Shown: positions 33,996 to 42,338 of the stretch, piece by piece
Layout: each line of letters starts with the position of its first letter
Numbering within the stretch: position 1 is the first letter of the stretch
Assembly: GCA_002844335.1 (NCBI GenBank)
Contig: CP019154.1
Coordinates: forward strand, 1,364,001-1,428,000
Direction of reading: 5' to 3'
DNA length: 64,000 nt
Origin: Haloarcula taiwanensis
GTDB taxonomy: Archaea; Halobacteriota; Halobacteria; Halobacteriales; Haloarculaceae
Translations under genes and position numbers: made by a program
The notes under the pieces: model-generated
The model's database searches: none
Told to the model about the DNA's origin: nothing
Seen by the model: only the letters and a program-made list of their open reading frames with translations

Positions 33996-35034
33996 CGGTT
34001 TCCACCTCTGCTGGATTGATGCCGAGGCCGGTCGACTGGGGGACCGACATCGCGCCGTCGGTCACCGTCGTCGGGTCCGGCGCGAGGTCGACGGCCAGTC
34101 TGTCGCCGGTCGCCAGACCGCAGGCCGAAACGTCAGGAATCGCGGCGGCGACGTGTAGCGCCGCGAGGCGGGCGACGACCGCGTCGATAGTCGTCGTGAC
34201 GACCGGCTCGACGCCCTGCTCGCGGGCGCGCATCGCCAGCGTGTGGGCGTTGCCCGGGCCGCCCAGCACCATCGGTTTCAGTATCAACACGTCGGCTGCG
34301 TCGGCGTCGAGCACGCTGTCGACCCGACGGTCGACGAGCGACTCATCAAGTGCGACGCCGACGCCATAGCCCCGAAGCTTGGCGTGGCCGGTGAGGTCGT
34401 CGGCCGGGAGCGGCTGTTCGACGTAGGCCACGTCCAGCGGGGCGAGCCGGTCGATGGCGTCTGCGGCCTTCTCGCGGGACCACGCGCCGTTGGCGTCGGC
34501 CCGCAGGGTCACGTCGTCGCCCACGCGCTCACGGACGGTCCGAACGCGCGCGACATCTTCGTCAACGGTTCGCTTCCCGACCTTGACCTTACAGCAGTCG
34601 TAGCCGGCCGCGACCGCCCGCTCGACGGCGTCGGCGGTTTCGGTCGGGGACCCGTCGCCGACTGTCGCGTTGACCGGGACGCGATTACAGTGCCTGTCGG
34701 AGTCGAACCACCGGTATAGCGGCACGCCATCGGCCCTGGCGTCGGCGTCCAGCAGCGCGGTCGCGAAGCCGTGGCGGGCGGCGGGAACCGATGCGGCGTC
34801 AAGCGAGAGGAGAATGTCTGTGTGCCCGCCGTCGGCCGCGACTGTGGTCGCGTCATCGAGCGCGCGCTGACAGTCGTCGGCGGACTCAGTCCAGCCCGGA
34901 AGCGGCGTGGCTTCGCCGACACCCGTTTCGCCGCGGTGGTCGTAGCGGACGACGAACCCTGAACGCTGGCTGATAGTCTCGCGGGCGGTGGCAAGCGGAC
35001 TCGACAGCGGGAGCGAGAACGAGTCGACCTTCAT
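33988..35034 (-). CDS. menC: o-Succinylbenzoate synthase (enolase superfamily)
   Basis: The 348-residue product shows the enolase-superfamily catalytic set: KVKVGKR (Lys-x-Lys, about 147-153), LRADANGAW (first metal Asp), AYVEQPL (Glu) and GVALDESLVD (Asp-Glu), with ILKPMVLGGPGNA carrying the second Lys. It dehydrates SHCHC to o-succinylbenzoate. Length is typical (about 340). ATGA overlap with menA upstream and eight-base overlap with menE show one transcript menA-menC-menE. Confidence 0.93.
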   Translation of the reverse strand: MKVDSFSLPLSSPLATARETISQRSGFVVRYDHRGETGVGEATPLPGWTESADDCQRALDDATTVAADGGHTDILLSLDAASVPAARHGFATALLDADARADGVPLYRWFDSDRHCNRVPVNATVGDGSPTETADAVERAVAAGYDCCKVKVGKRTVDEDVARVRTVRERVGDDVTLRADANGAWSREKAADAIDRLAPLDVAYVEQPLPADDLTGHAKLRGYGVGVALDESLVDRRVDSVLDADAADVLILKPMVLGGPGNAHTLAMRAREQGVEPVVTTTIDAVVARLAALHVAAAIPDVSACGLATGDRLAVDLAPDPTTVTDGAMSVPQSTGLGINPAEVETDA

Positions 35035-35990
35035 AGTAACTGTGGGATGGCGAGTCCCAGCGCGAACAGAACGGAGTGGGCGAACAGCGTCTGGCCGACC
35101 CGTTCAAGCGTCGGGTTCAGCGCGTCGCCGCTGGTCTGCGTGAGGACTGTTTTCGAAATCGTCGCCGCCAGTGGCAGGGTCAACAGCGGAGCCAGTGCCG
35201 GCAGCCCGTACTGGCCGTCAAGGGCGAACACGACCGGGACAGCGTAGGCCATCCCGACCAGCAGGAGAAATTCGACGCGGCTCCATCTGTAGCCCATGTA
35301 GACGGCCAAGGTCTTCTTGCCCGCGGCGCGGTCCGTCTCGCGGTCGCGGATGTTGTTGACGACGAGAATCGCGGTCGACAGGCCGGCCGCCGGGAGGCTC
35401 GCCGTGATAGCGGCGGCAGTGACTGACCCCGGCGGGAGTGTCATCGGGAACGTGCCGACGCCGCTTGCGCTCGCAACAGCCTGCACGTAATATGTGCCGG
35501 TGACCGCGATGACGCCAAAGTAAACGAACACGAACAGGTCGCCCAGACCGCGGTAGCCGTAAGGGAACGGACCACCGGTGTAGAGAATCCCGGCGGCGAT
35601 ACCCGAGAGGCCGACGACGACGATGGGAAGGCCGCCGACGGCAACGAGATAAATACCGATGACGACGGCGAGCCCGTAGGTCGCGATCATCGCTCGTTTG
35701 ACTTCGTCGGCGTCGATGAGGCCGCCAGCGGTCACTCGGGTGAACCCCTCGCGTTCGTCGGTGTCGGCCCCCTTCACCGCGTCGTAGTAGTCGTTCGCGA
35801 AGTTCGTTCCAATCTGGATGAGCAGCGCACCCACCAGCGCTGCGACTGCCGGCAATAGAGCGAAGACGCCGGCGTGGACTGCCAAGCCCATCCCGACGAT
35901 GACCGGCGCGGCCCCGGCAGGCAGTGTTTGTGGCCGCGCGGCCATCACCCACGCCTGCCGCTTCGAAACGTCCGCCGTCGCTGTACTCAT
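35031..35990 (-). CDS. menA: 1,4-dihydroxy-2-naphthoate polyprenyltransferase
   Basis: The 319-residue protein is a UbiA-family membrane prenyltransferase with about nine helices. It has the first Asp-rich motif in QIGTNFANDYYDAVKGADTD and the second in LVVNNIRDRETDRAAGKKTL. It attaches the polyprenyl chain to DHNA. It is the first gene of the minus-strand menACE operon; the start at 35990 (MSTATADVSKRQAWVMAARP) has a family-like N-terminus. A polyprenyl side chain such as MK-8 is known for haloarchaea, not shown here. Confidence 0.93.
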   Translation of the reverse strand: MSTATADVSKRQAWVMAARPQTLPAGAAPVIVGMGLAVHAGVFALLPAVAALVGALLIQIGTNFANDYYDAVKGADTDEREGFTRVTAGGLIDADEVKRAMIATYGLAVVIGIYLVAVGGLPIVVVGLSGIAAGILYTGGPFPYGYRGLGDLFVFVYFGVIAVTGTYYVQAVASASGVGTFPMTLPPGSVTAAAITASLPAAGLSTAILVVNNIRDRETDRAAGKKTLAVYMGYRWSRVEFLLLVGMAYAVPVVFALDGQYGLPALAPLLTLPLAATISKTVLTQTSGDALNPTLERVGQTLFAHSVLFALGLAIPQLL

Positions 35991-36092
35991 TGGCGAAAAC
36001 TGGGGACGCTATCCCCAAAGCGACTGTGGTTCGACGGACACCCAAAATATGACCCGTTCTGAGACAGCAAGATCAGGGGAGTATCACAACCA

Positions 36093-36100
36093 CTTTATCA
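36093..36100 (+). promoter_or_regulatory. TATA box of the acyl-CoA ligase gene
   Basis: CTTTATCA lies 25-32 bases before the ATG at 36125 in an AT-rich stretch. The distance predicts a leaderless mRNA. Confidence 0.5.
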
Positions 36101-36124
36101 TGATTAACCATACGATAGCCTGAG

Positions 36125-37744
36125 ATGCATAAGCCACTGCTTACCACGGATTTTCTCGACCGGGCGCGGGAATACTACGGGGATAAAGAGGCCATCGTCG
36201 CCACGACCGGCGAGCGCTTCACATACGACGAATTCGGCGAGCGAGCCGACGGGTTCTCTGCGGCGATGGCTGCCCGCGGCATCGAGAAGGGGGACCGGGT
36301 GGCCGTGCTGGACCCGAACACGCACTACCAGCTCGAAGCGGCCTACGGGACCATGCAACTGGGCGCAGTCCACACACCACTGAACTACCGGCTCGTGCCG
36401 GACGATTTCGAATATATTCTCTCGGATGCGGAGGTCGACGCCGTCTACGCGGACTACGAATACGCGGATAAAATCGAGCCGATCCGCGACGAGGTGCCCA
36501 CCGAAATTTTCGTCACCAACGACACCGACGCCGTCGACGGTGACTGGGAGTCCTTCGACGACATCATCGAGGAGGCGGGGACCGACTACGACCGCCCCGA
36601 GATGGACGAGGACGACCTCATCACCATCAACTACACGTCGGGGACGACCGGCGACCCGAAGGGCGTCTGCCGGACCCATCGTACCGAAACGCTCCACGCT
36701 TACATCGTCGCGCTCCACCAGGAGATCTCGGACGACGACGTGTACCTCTGGACGCTCCCGATGTTCCACGTCAACGGCTGGGGCCACATCTTCTCCGTGA
36801 CGGGGATGGGCGCGAAACACGTCTGCACCCGCGGCGTCGACGCCGAGGGCATCTTCGAGGCCATCAGGACCGAGGACGTGTCCTACCTCTGTGGCGCGCC
36901 GACGGTGCTGAACATTCTGGCGGACCGCTACGACGACCACGATGGCGACATCGAGACAACGGGAGCCAACGACGTTCGCATCGCCACGGCCGGCAGCGCG
37001 CCGCCGGAAGCAGTCATCCGGACCGTCGAGGACGACTTCGGCTGGTATCTGAAACACGTCTACGGCGCGACCGAGACCGGCCCGCTTGTCACGACCTCCG
37101 ACGCTCGCCGCTTCTTCGACGACGGCAGCGACGCCCGCTTCAGCGTCAAGAAGCGGCAGGGCATCGGCTATCTCGGGACAGACGTCCGGGTCGTCGACGA
37201 GGACGGCAACGACGTGCCCCACGACGATGAGACGCTGGGGGAAGTCGTCGTCCGCGGCAATCAGGTGATGGACCGCTACTGGAACAAGCCCGAACAGACC
37301 GAGGAGGCCTTCTCGGACCGCGTCGAGGGCTACTACCACATGGGCGACCTGGCGACGGTCGACGAAGACGGCATGATCGCCATCCGCGACCGCAAGAAGG
37401 ACATCATCATCTCCGGCGGCGAGAACATCTCCAGCATCGAACTGGAGGACACGCTTTACGAACACGACGCCGTCAGCGACGTCGCGGTCATCCCTGCGCC
37501 GAGCGACGAGTGGGGCGAGACGCCGAAGGCCTTCGTGGTCCCGAACTCCGGTGACCCCGACAACCCCGGTGTGACAGCCGAGGACCTCCGGACGTTCACC
37601 CGCGAACAACTGGCGACCTACAAAGTCGTTCGCCGGGTGGAGTTCGTCGAGGAACTGCCCACGACGGCGACCGGGAAGGTCCAGAAGTACGAACTCCGCG
37701 AGCAGGAGTGGGAAGACGAGGACGAGATGGTCGGCCAGGGGTAG
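36125..37744 (+). CDS. Acyl-CoA ligase (fatty-acid-CoA ligase, AMP-forming)
   Basis: The 539-residue enzyme has the adenylate-forming motifs ITINYTSGTTGDPKGVCR (A3), YGATETGPLVTTS (A5), YYHMGDLATVDEDGMIAIRD (A7), RKKDIIISGGENISSIELED (A8) and PTTATGKVQKYELRE (A10, Lys present). It joins a carboxylic acid, probably of medium or long chain, to CoA in the cytosol. The substrate is not readable. It stands alone with its own promoter, divergent from menA, and may belong to fatty acid use and not to menaquinone synthesis. Confidence 0.9.
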   Translation: MHKPLLTTDFLDRAREYYGDKEAIVATTGERFTYDEFGERADGFSAAMAARGIEKGDRVAVLDPNTHYQLEAAYGTMQLGAVHTPLNYRLVPDDFEYILSDAEVDAVYADYEYADKIEPIRDEVPTEIFVTNDTDAVDGDWESFDDIIEEAGTDYDRPEMDEDDLITINYTSGTTGDPKGVCRTHRTETLHAYIVALHQEISDDDVYLWTLPMFHVNGWGHIFSVTGMGAKHVCTRGVDAEGIFEAIRTEDVSYLCGAPTVLNILADRYDDHDGDIETTGANDVRIATAGSAPPEAVIRTVEDDFGWYLKHVYGATETGPLVTTSDARRFFDDGSDARFSVKKRQGIGYLGTDVRVVDEDGNDVPHDDETLGEVVVRGNQVMDRYWNKPEQTEEAFSDRVEGYYHMGDLATVDEDGMIAIRDRKKDIIISGGENISSIELEDTLYEHDAVSDVAVIPAPSDEWGETPKAFVVPNSGDPDNPGVTAEDLRTFTREQLATYKVVRRVEFVEELPTTATGKVQKYELREQEWEDEDEMVGQG

Positions 37745-37858
37745 CGACGCGCGCCACCCTCACAGACATGTAGAAGAGGGATTCTGACACGAGCCAATGA
37801 CAACACACGTCGACCGGTAATAGTGTGGATGTGTCAGCGTCCGATTCCAGAGACGGTC

Positions 37859-37865
37859 TTTTAAG
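37859..37865 (+). promoter_or_regulatory. TATA-like element of the LOV kinase gene
   Basis: TTTTAAG lies about 37-43 bases before the ATG at 37902. A transcript starting 25 bases downstream would carry a leader of about 10-15 bases. Confidence 0.4.
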
Positions 37866-37901
37866 TCAGCGACCTATACTGTGTGACAACTACCCAAACC
37901 T

Positions 37902-40148
37902 ATGACGCATATTGCTGACCCTATCCGTATTCTTCACGTCGACGATGAGCCGGGGTTTGCCGACATGACGGCAACGTTTCTCGAACGCGAGGACGACCGG
38001 ATAGACGTCCAGACTGCGACGAGTGCCACGGCGGGGCTGGAAACTCTGGCCGACACCGACATCGACTGTGTCGTCTCTGACTACGATATGCCCGAGCGGA
38101 ACGGCATCCAGTTCCTCGAAGCCGTTCGCGAGGAGTACAGGTCGCTTCCGTTCATTCTCTACACTGGCAAAGGGTCGGAGGAAATCGCAAGCGACGCTAT
38201 CTCGGCTGGTGTCACCGATTATTTGCAGAAAGAGAGCGGCACGGACCAGTACACGGTGCTGGCAAACAGAATCACGAACGCTGTGGAGTCCCAGCGAGTC
38301 AAGCGAGAGCGCAACCGCCAGCTTGACGCCATCGAGAGCGCAAAGGAGGGGATCAGCATCCTTGACGAGGACGGGCGGTTCATCTTTGTCAACGAAGCGT
38401 ACGCGGACCTCTACGGCTACGAGCCCGAGGAGATGCGGGGGGAGCACTGGGAACTGCTGTACCGGGATGAGGACATCCCGCGCATCTACGAGGACATCCT
38501 TCCGACTGTCGAAGAAAACGGCTACTGGACCGGGACGACGATGGGACTCCGTGCTGACGGGAGCACATTCACCGAGGACCACGTGCTCGCGATGACCGAC
38601 CACGGCGAGCTGGTCTGTACAGTCCGGGACCTCTCTGAAAGACAGGGCGACGAGCAGGAGCTGTCCCGAATCAAACGTGCGATGGACGAGGCACCCATCG
38701 GTATCGTGATCACCGGTCTCGAACAAGAAGGGACTCCGATAATCTACACCAACCGCCGGTTTCTGGAACTGACCGGCTACACAGAGTCGGAGGTACTCGG
38801 CCGAAACTGCCGGTTCCTGCAGGGCGAGGCGACAGAGTCCGAGCCGGTCGACGCAATGCGTGCGGCCATTGAAGCGGACGAGTCTGTGTCGGTCGAACTC
38901 CGGAACTACCGGAAAGACGGGACCCTGTTCTGGAATCAGGTGACTATCGCACCCGTGCGTGACGATGACGGAGCGGTCGTCAATTACGTCGGGTTCCAAC
39001 AGGATATCACCGAGCGGAAAGAACACGAACACCGCCTCAGAGCACTCAGTGAGTCGGTCCAAGACCTACTCCGGGCTGACACCCGCGAAACGGTGGCCGA
39101 GATCGGCGTCGAAACGGCGCGCACTGTCCTGGGGCTCGAAGCGAACACGATTCACCTCTACGACGAGGACGCACGGACTCTCGAACCGGTCGCCGCATCC
39201 GACGCGATATATGAGCTGATAGACGAGTTGCCGACCTTTACGCCCGGGGATAGCATTGCATGGCGCGTCTACGAGTCCGGCGATGCTCTCGCCGTCGACG
39301 ACGTCCATGCTGACCCGGACATCTACAACCCGGACACGCCGATCAAAAGCGAACTGTATCTTCCGCTTGGCGAGCATGGCATCCTGCTGGCCGGCTCGGA
39401 GACGGCCGCGGCGTTCGACCAGCGGGACGTCGTCCTCGGGGAGATTCTCGCCGGACACGTCACCAGCGCGCTCAAGCAGGTCGAAGGGACCGAACAGTTA
39501 CGTGACCGCGAACGGGCTCTCGAACAGCACAACGACCGGCTCGAATCGTTCACCAGCGTCGTCTCACACGACCTACGGAATCCGCTGAACGTCGCCCAAG
39601 GCCGACTGCAACTCGCACGCGAGCAGTGTGAGAGTGAGCATCTGGCCGCTGTCGAGCGAGCACACGAGCGGATGGACACGCTGCTAACTGATCTGCTCAC
39701 GCTGGCACAGGACGGTGATACCGTCACCGACCGCGAACCGGTCGCGCTCGCATCGCTCGCCGAAAACTGCTGGAAGACTGTCGAAACGGCCGATGCGACA
39801 CTCATCACCGATATCGACCGGACCGTGCTGGCAAACGAGAGCCGTCTGAAGCAGTTGTTCGAAAATCTCGTTCGGAATGCGGTCGAACACGCCGGAACGG
39901 ATGTGACCGTGCGGGTCGGGGCATTGGACGACGGGTTCTACGTCGCCGACGACGGCCCCGGTATCTCCGAAGACGAGCGAGAGACAGTGTTCGAAGCCGG
40001 CTACTCGACGAGCTCGGAGGGAACTGGGTTCGGGCTCAGTATCGCCCGGCAGGTCGCCTCGGCACACGGCTGGGAGCTCAGCGTTCGAGACAGTGCCGAT
40101 GGTGGCGCACGCTTCGAGATTACCGGCGTCTCGTTTTGTGATTCGTAG
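37902..40148 (+). CDS. Hybrid sensor histidine kinase: receiver-PAS-LOV/PAS-GAF-HisKA-HATPase
   Basis: The 748-residue protein has these domains: receiver at 1-125 (phosphoacceptor Asp60 in VVSDYDMPERNG); PAS at about 140-255; a second PAS with the LOV signature GRNCRFLQG (Cys303) at about 265-380, followed by NYRKDG, LFWNQ and VGFQQD, which supply the Asn, Asn and Gln that hold flavin in LOV domains; GAF at about 390-525; HisKA with His556 in VVSHDLRNPLN; and an ATPase with ENLVRNAVEHAG, DDGPGIS and GTGFGLSIARQVA. All parts look intact. The receiver-first order is common in haloarchaea. It has no membrane helix, so it senses inside the cell. Partner and output are unknown. Confidence 0.92.
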   Translation: MTHIADPIRILHVDDEPGFADMTATFLEREDDRIDVQTATSATAGLETLADTDIDCVVSDYDMPERNGIQFLEAVREEYRSLPFILYTGKGSEEIASDAISAGVTDYLQKESGTDQYTVLANRITNAVESQRVKRERNRQLDAIESAKEGISILDEDGRFIFVNEAYADLYGYEPEEMRGEHWELLYRDEDIPRIYEDILPTVEENGYWTGTTMGLRADGSTFTEDHVLAMTDHGELVCTVRDLSERQGDEQELSRIKRAMDEAPIGIVITGLEQEGTPIIYTNRRFLELTGYTESEVLGRNCRFLQGEATESEPVDAMRAAIEADESVSVELRNYRKDGTLFWNQVTIAPVRDDDGAVVNYVGFQQDITERKEHEHRLRALSESVQDLLRADTRETVAEIGVETARTVLGLEANTIHLYDEDARTLEPVAASDAIYELIDELPTFTPGDSIAWRVYESGDALAVDDVHADPDIYNPDTPIKSELYLPLGEHGILLAGSETAAAFDQRDVVLGEILAGHVTSALKQVEGTEQLRDRERALEQHNDRLESFTSVVSHDLRNPLNVAQGRLQLAREQCESEHLAAVERAHERMDTLLTDLLTLAQDGDTVTDREPVALASLAENCWKTVETADATLITDIDRTVLANESRLKQLFENLVRNAVEHAGTDVTVRVGALDDGFYVADDGPGISEDERETVFEAGYSTSSEGTGFGLSIARQVASAHGWELSVRDSADGGARFEITGVSFCDS

Positions 40149-40255
40149 CGACTGGGGAAGCGTCCGTCTGGGGTGTCGTTGGCACCCGTTCGAAGGGCCT
40201 CGCCGCCCCGCAACTGCTCGATACCGTTCGCAAAACCGTCGCAAACTGCGTTCCG

Positions 40256-40690
40256 TTAGTCTTCGAGCGCGTCGGCGATACGGTCAAGCGACCGTCGCAT
40301 GTCGTGGACTTCGTCCCGGAGCTTTCGCATCTCGCGCGTGAGCTCCTCGTTGTCGCTGCCGCCCGATTCCTCGTGCTGCCCTGGCGGGCCGCCGCCCATG
40401 CCGCCGGGACCGCCCGGACCGGGGCCGCCGGGGCCGCCGCCCATCATGCCGCCCATCATCTGCGCGAACGGGTTGCCGCCGCCCATGCCGCCGGGGCCGC
40501 CGCCACCGCCCATCATCTCTTCCATGCGCTCTTCGCGGCTCATCTCTTCGCCGTCGCCCTCGCCTTCTTCGCGCTCCTCGGCGCGCTGCTGTCGGATCTC
40601 TTCGACCCGCTCGCGGAAGGACTTCTCCTCGCCGCCGTCCTCGGTCGCATCCGCCGATTCGTCAGCGTTCTCAGGTTCATCGTCTGCCAT
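40256..40690 (-). CDS. Gly/Met/Pro-rich low-complexity protein with flanking charged helices
   Basis: The 144-residue protein has three parts. Residues 1-58 are acidic and helical (EEKSFRERVEEIRQQRAEER). Residues 59-107 are nearly all Gly, Met and Pro (EEMMGGGGGPGGMGGG, MMGGMMGGGPGGPGPGGPGG). Residues 108-144 are acidic then coiled-coil-like (NEELTREMRKLRDEVHDMRR). There are no Cys or catalytic motifs. The organisation suggests a scaffold or condensate-forming protein joined by coiled coils, but no function is known to me. It is convergent with the LOV kinase gene. Confidence 0.65.
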   Translation of the reverse strand: MADDEPENADESADATEDGGEEKSFRERVEEIRQQRAEEREEGEGDGEEMSREERMEEMMGGGGGPGGMGGGNPFAQMMGGMMGGGPGGPGPGGPGGMGGGPPGQHEESGGSDNEELTREMRKLRDEVHDMRRSLDRIADALED

Positions 40691-40755
40691 ACGCCCGGCT
40701 TTGGTTGGGCCGCTGAAAAGGGTTGCCGTCCGAAGGCAGGCTGCGGTACAGGCGG

Positions 40756-40900
40756 TTAGCGAAGGACGCTGGTCCGGAGAATCTCACCGTATTCAGGTGA
40801 CTGGTTCGCGAAGTTGGAGATGAACCGAGTCACGCTGGCGTCCGGCCAGGAGGTCGTCGGGTCGTGCGCATACCGTTCGACGTTTCTCTGACGGGGTTCC
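40756..40900 (-). pseudogene. Possible C-terminal gene remnant
   Basis: On the minus strand a frame ending at the stop 40756-40758 reads RNVERYAHDPTTSW, then PDASVTRFISNFANQ and SPEYGEILRTSVLR. The composition is protein-like and the frame ends cleanly, but no start or upstream domain is visible before the frame meets sequence without coding character. I do not recognise the family. It could be the tail of a decayed gene, or chance in GC-rich DNA. Confidence 0.3.
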
Positions 40901-40961
40901 GAAACCTTGGGCTGCTGAAAAGACGGTCGAGAGTGCCTGATATAGCCAGCGACAGCCCGTC

Positions 40962-41252
40962 TCAGGCGAGCCGTCGGACTAGCACCGAGAGCCCCAGCCC
41001 ACAGGCGAGGATGACGACGAGGTTGAACCCCGCCCTGAACAGCGGTCGATACCTGTCGGTGACGAACGTATCAATCGCCGACGACGCGGAGAAGTAGAAC
41101 TGGAGCGTCGCGATGAGCGCCACGAGCGTGAGGATAGCGAATACTGCCCACTGTGCGTAGATTGCTATTGCCGGTCCGGTGTCGTCGTCCGGTTCGTCAA
41201 CAGCGTCGCCGGTGTCCTGTGCCACTGCGTCGGTGGTGGAGGTGTCACTCAT
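40962..41252 (-). CDS. Small two-helix membrane protein
   Basis: The 96-residue protein starts MSDTSTTDAVAQDTGDAVDE with an acidic tail outside the membrane part. Two hydrophobic segments follow (IYAQWAVFAILTLVALIATL; LFRAGFNLVVILACGLGLSV) and a short basic end (LVRRLA). Its start overlaps the 3' end of the PGF-CTERM gene by eight bases, so both are likely made from one mRNA. Function is unknown. An ATG or alternative start 15 codons upstream is possible but would lie deep in the neighbour. Confidence 0.7.
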   Translation of the reverse strand: MSDTSTTDAVAQDTGDAVDEPDDDTGPAIAIYAQWAVFAILTLVALIATLQFYFSASSAIDTFVTDRYRPLFRAGFNLVVILACGLGLSVLVRRLA

Positions 41253-42261
41253 TGGTCTGTCTCCGTGCGATGAGGAGGCCGCTTGCGAGGACTGCAATCA
41301 GTCCGAGCACCGCCGTGAAGCCGGGACCTTCTCCGGCCGCAGTCTGCTGTGGCTCTTCCATCTCCCGGTCTTCGGGGCGGTCCTGCTCGAAATCGCTGGA
41401 CTGGAAGCCGATCTGTTGTCTGGTTTCGTTCTCCTGCAGCCGCTCCGTCGGATGGAGGTTCGCCGGAGAACTTTCCGTCCCGACGATGACGCCGTCCGAG
41501 AGCAGCATCCCGTCAAGCCAGTAGTTGTAGTCGTCAGGCACCGTCAGTTGCGTTCTGATGATCTCCGTTCGGCCGGGCCGAATCTGACCGACCCGCACGG
41601 TCGACTCGTCTGCGATGACGTTCGAGTCAGCCTGCCGCGCCCGGAGGCGCAGCGAGAGGTCATCAGACGGATTGTTGCCGGCGTTCGTGACGTACACCGA
41701 GACGTTCAGCGTCGTCTGGTTGTTCGAGACGCTGTCAATCCGATAGGTGATGGAGTCCAGCGGGACGCCGGCGTTCTCGAACCGCTGGAAGGTCACGGTA
41801 CTGCGAGCGTACGCCGGAGTGAGTGCGTCGACGTTCTGGACCGACCGCTGACCGGTCTCGACGCGGTTACCGTCCTCGTAGACGATTGTGTCGATCCGAT
41901 AGCCGCCCGCCCGCTCGACTGTAATGTTTGACCGCACCGATACTTCTCGTTCCCCTTCGATTGTGCCGACTGACTGCCGCGTGGTCGTCGCGACGAGGCC
42001 GGTGTCCGCATCTATGGCCCGCGTCTCGACAGTGACGTTCTCGGCCGGCCCGCCGCGATGTGAGAGTCGGGCGTCTAGAGAGAGCGTCACAGTCTGGCCG
42101 TCGACCGACGCCGGTTCGATGGTCGTCTCGCGGAGGTCGAGGTAGCTCTCGCGAACGTTGTCCTCGGGTTCGGAGAGCGCGCCGGGGACCGCTGTTGCAC
42201 CGATGAGCATGGCCAGGACGACCACGACCATGCCACCGGTCAGGAGGGTTTCACGTCGCAC
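41245..42261 (-). CDS. Secreted PGF-CTERM surface protein (DUF7490-like)
   Basis: The 338-residue protein starts with GTG at 42261. It has an N-terminal signal (TGGMVVVVLAMLIGATAVPG) and two beta-sandwich-like repeats with a shared pattern (TVTLSLDARLSHRGGPAENV; TTLNVSVYVTNAGNNPSDDL). An acidic Gln/Glu linker follows, then a C-terminal PGF motif with helix and basic end (GPGFTAVLGLIAVLASGLLI, ARRQ). This C-terminus is the target of archaeosortase A, which replaces it with a lipid, so the protein should sit on the outer cell surface. It is co-encoded with the small membrane protein downstream. The ligand is unknown. Confidence 0.85.
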   Translation of the reverse strand: MRRETLLTGGMVVVVLAMLIGATAVPGALSEPEDNVRESYLDLRETTIEPASVDGQTVTLSLDARLSHRGGPAENVTVETRAIDADTGLVATTTRQSVGTIEGEREVSVRSNITVERAGGYRIDTIVYEDGNRVETGQRSVQNVDALTPAYARSTVTFQRFENAGVPLDSITYRIDSVSNNQTTLNVSVYVTNAGNNPSDDLSLRLRARQADSNVIADESTVRVGQIRPGRTEIIRTQLTVPDDYNYWLDGMLLSDGVIVGTESSPANLHPTERLQENETRQQIGFQSSDFEQDRPEDREMEEPQQTAAGEGPGFTAVLGLIAVLASGLLIARRQTNE

Positions 42262-42338
42262 AGACGAATGGCCAACAGCCGCCTTTAAATGTCTTCTGCA
42301 CTGTCAGATTCGGAACACAGCGACGTCAGTCTCCACCG

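Noticed and set aside
36104-37609. 501-residue minus-strand frame
   Set aside because: Antisense of the acyl-CoA ligase, which has all five adenylation motifs.
37890-39062. 390-residue minus-strand frame
   Set aside because: Antisense of the LOV kinase gene; no recognisable domain.
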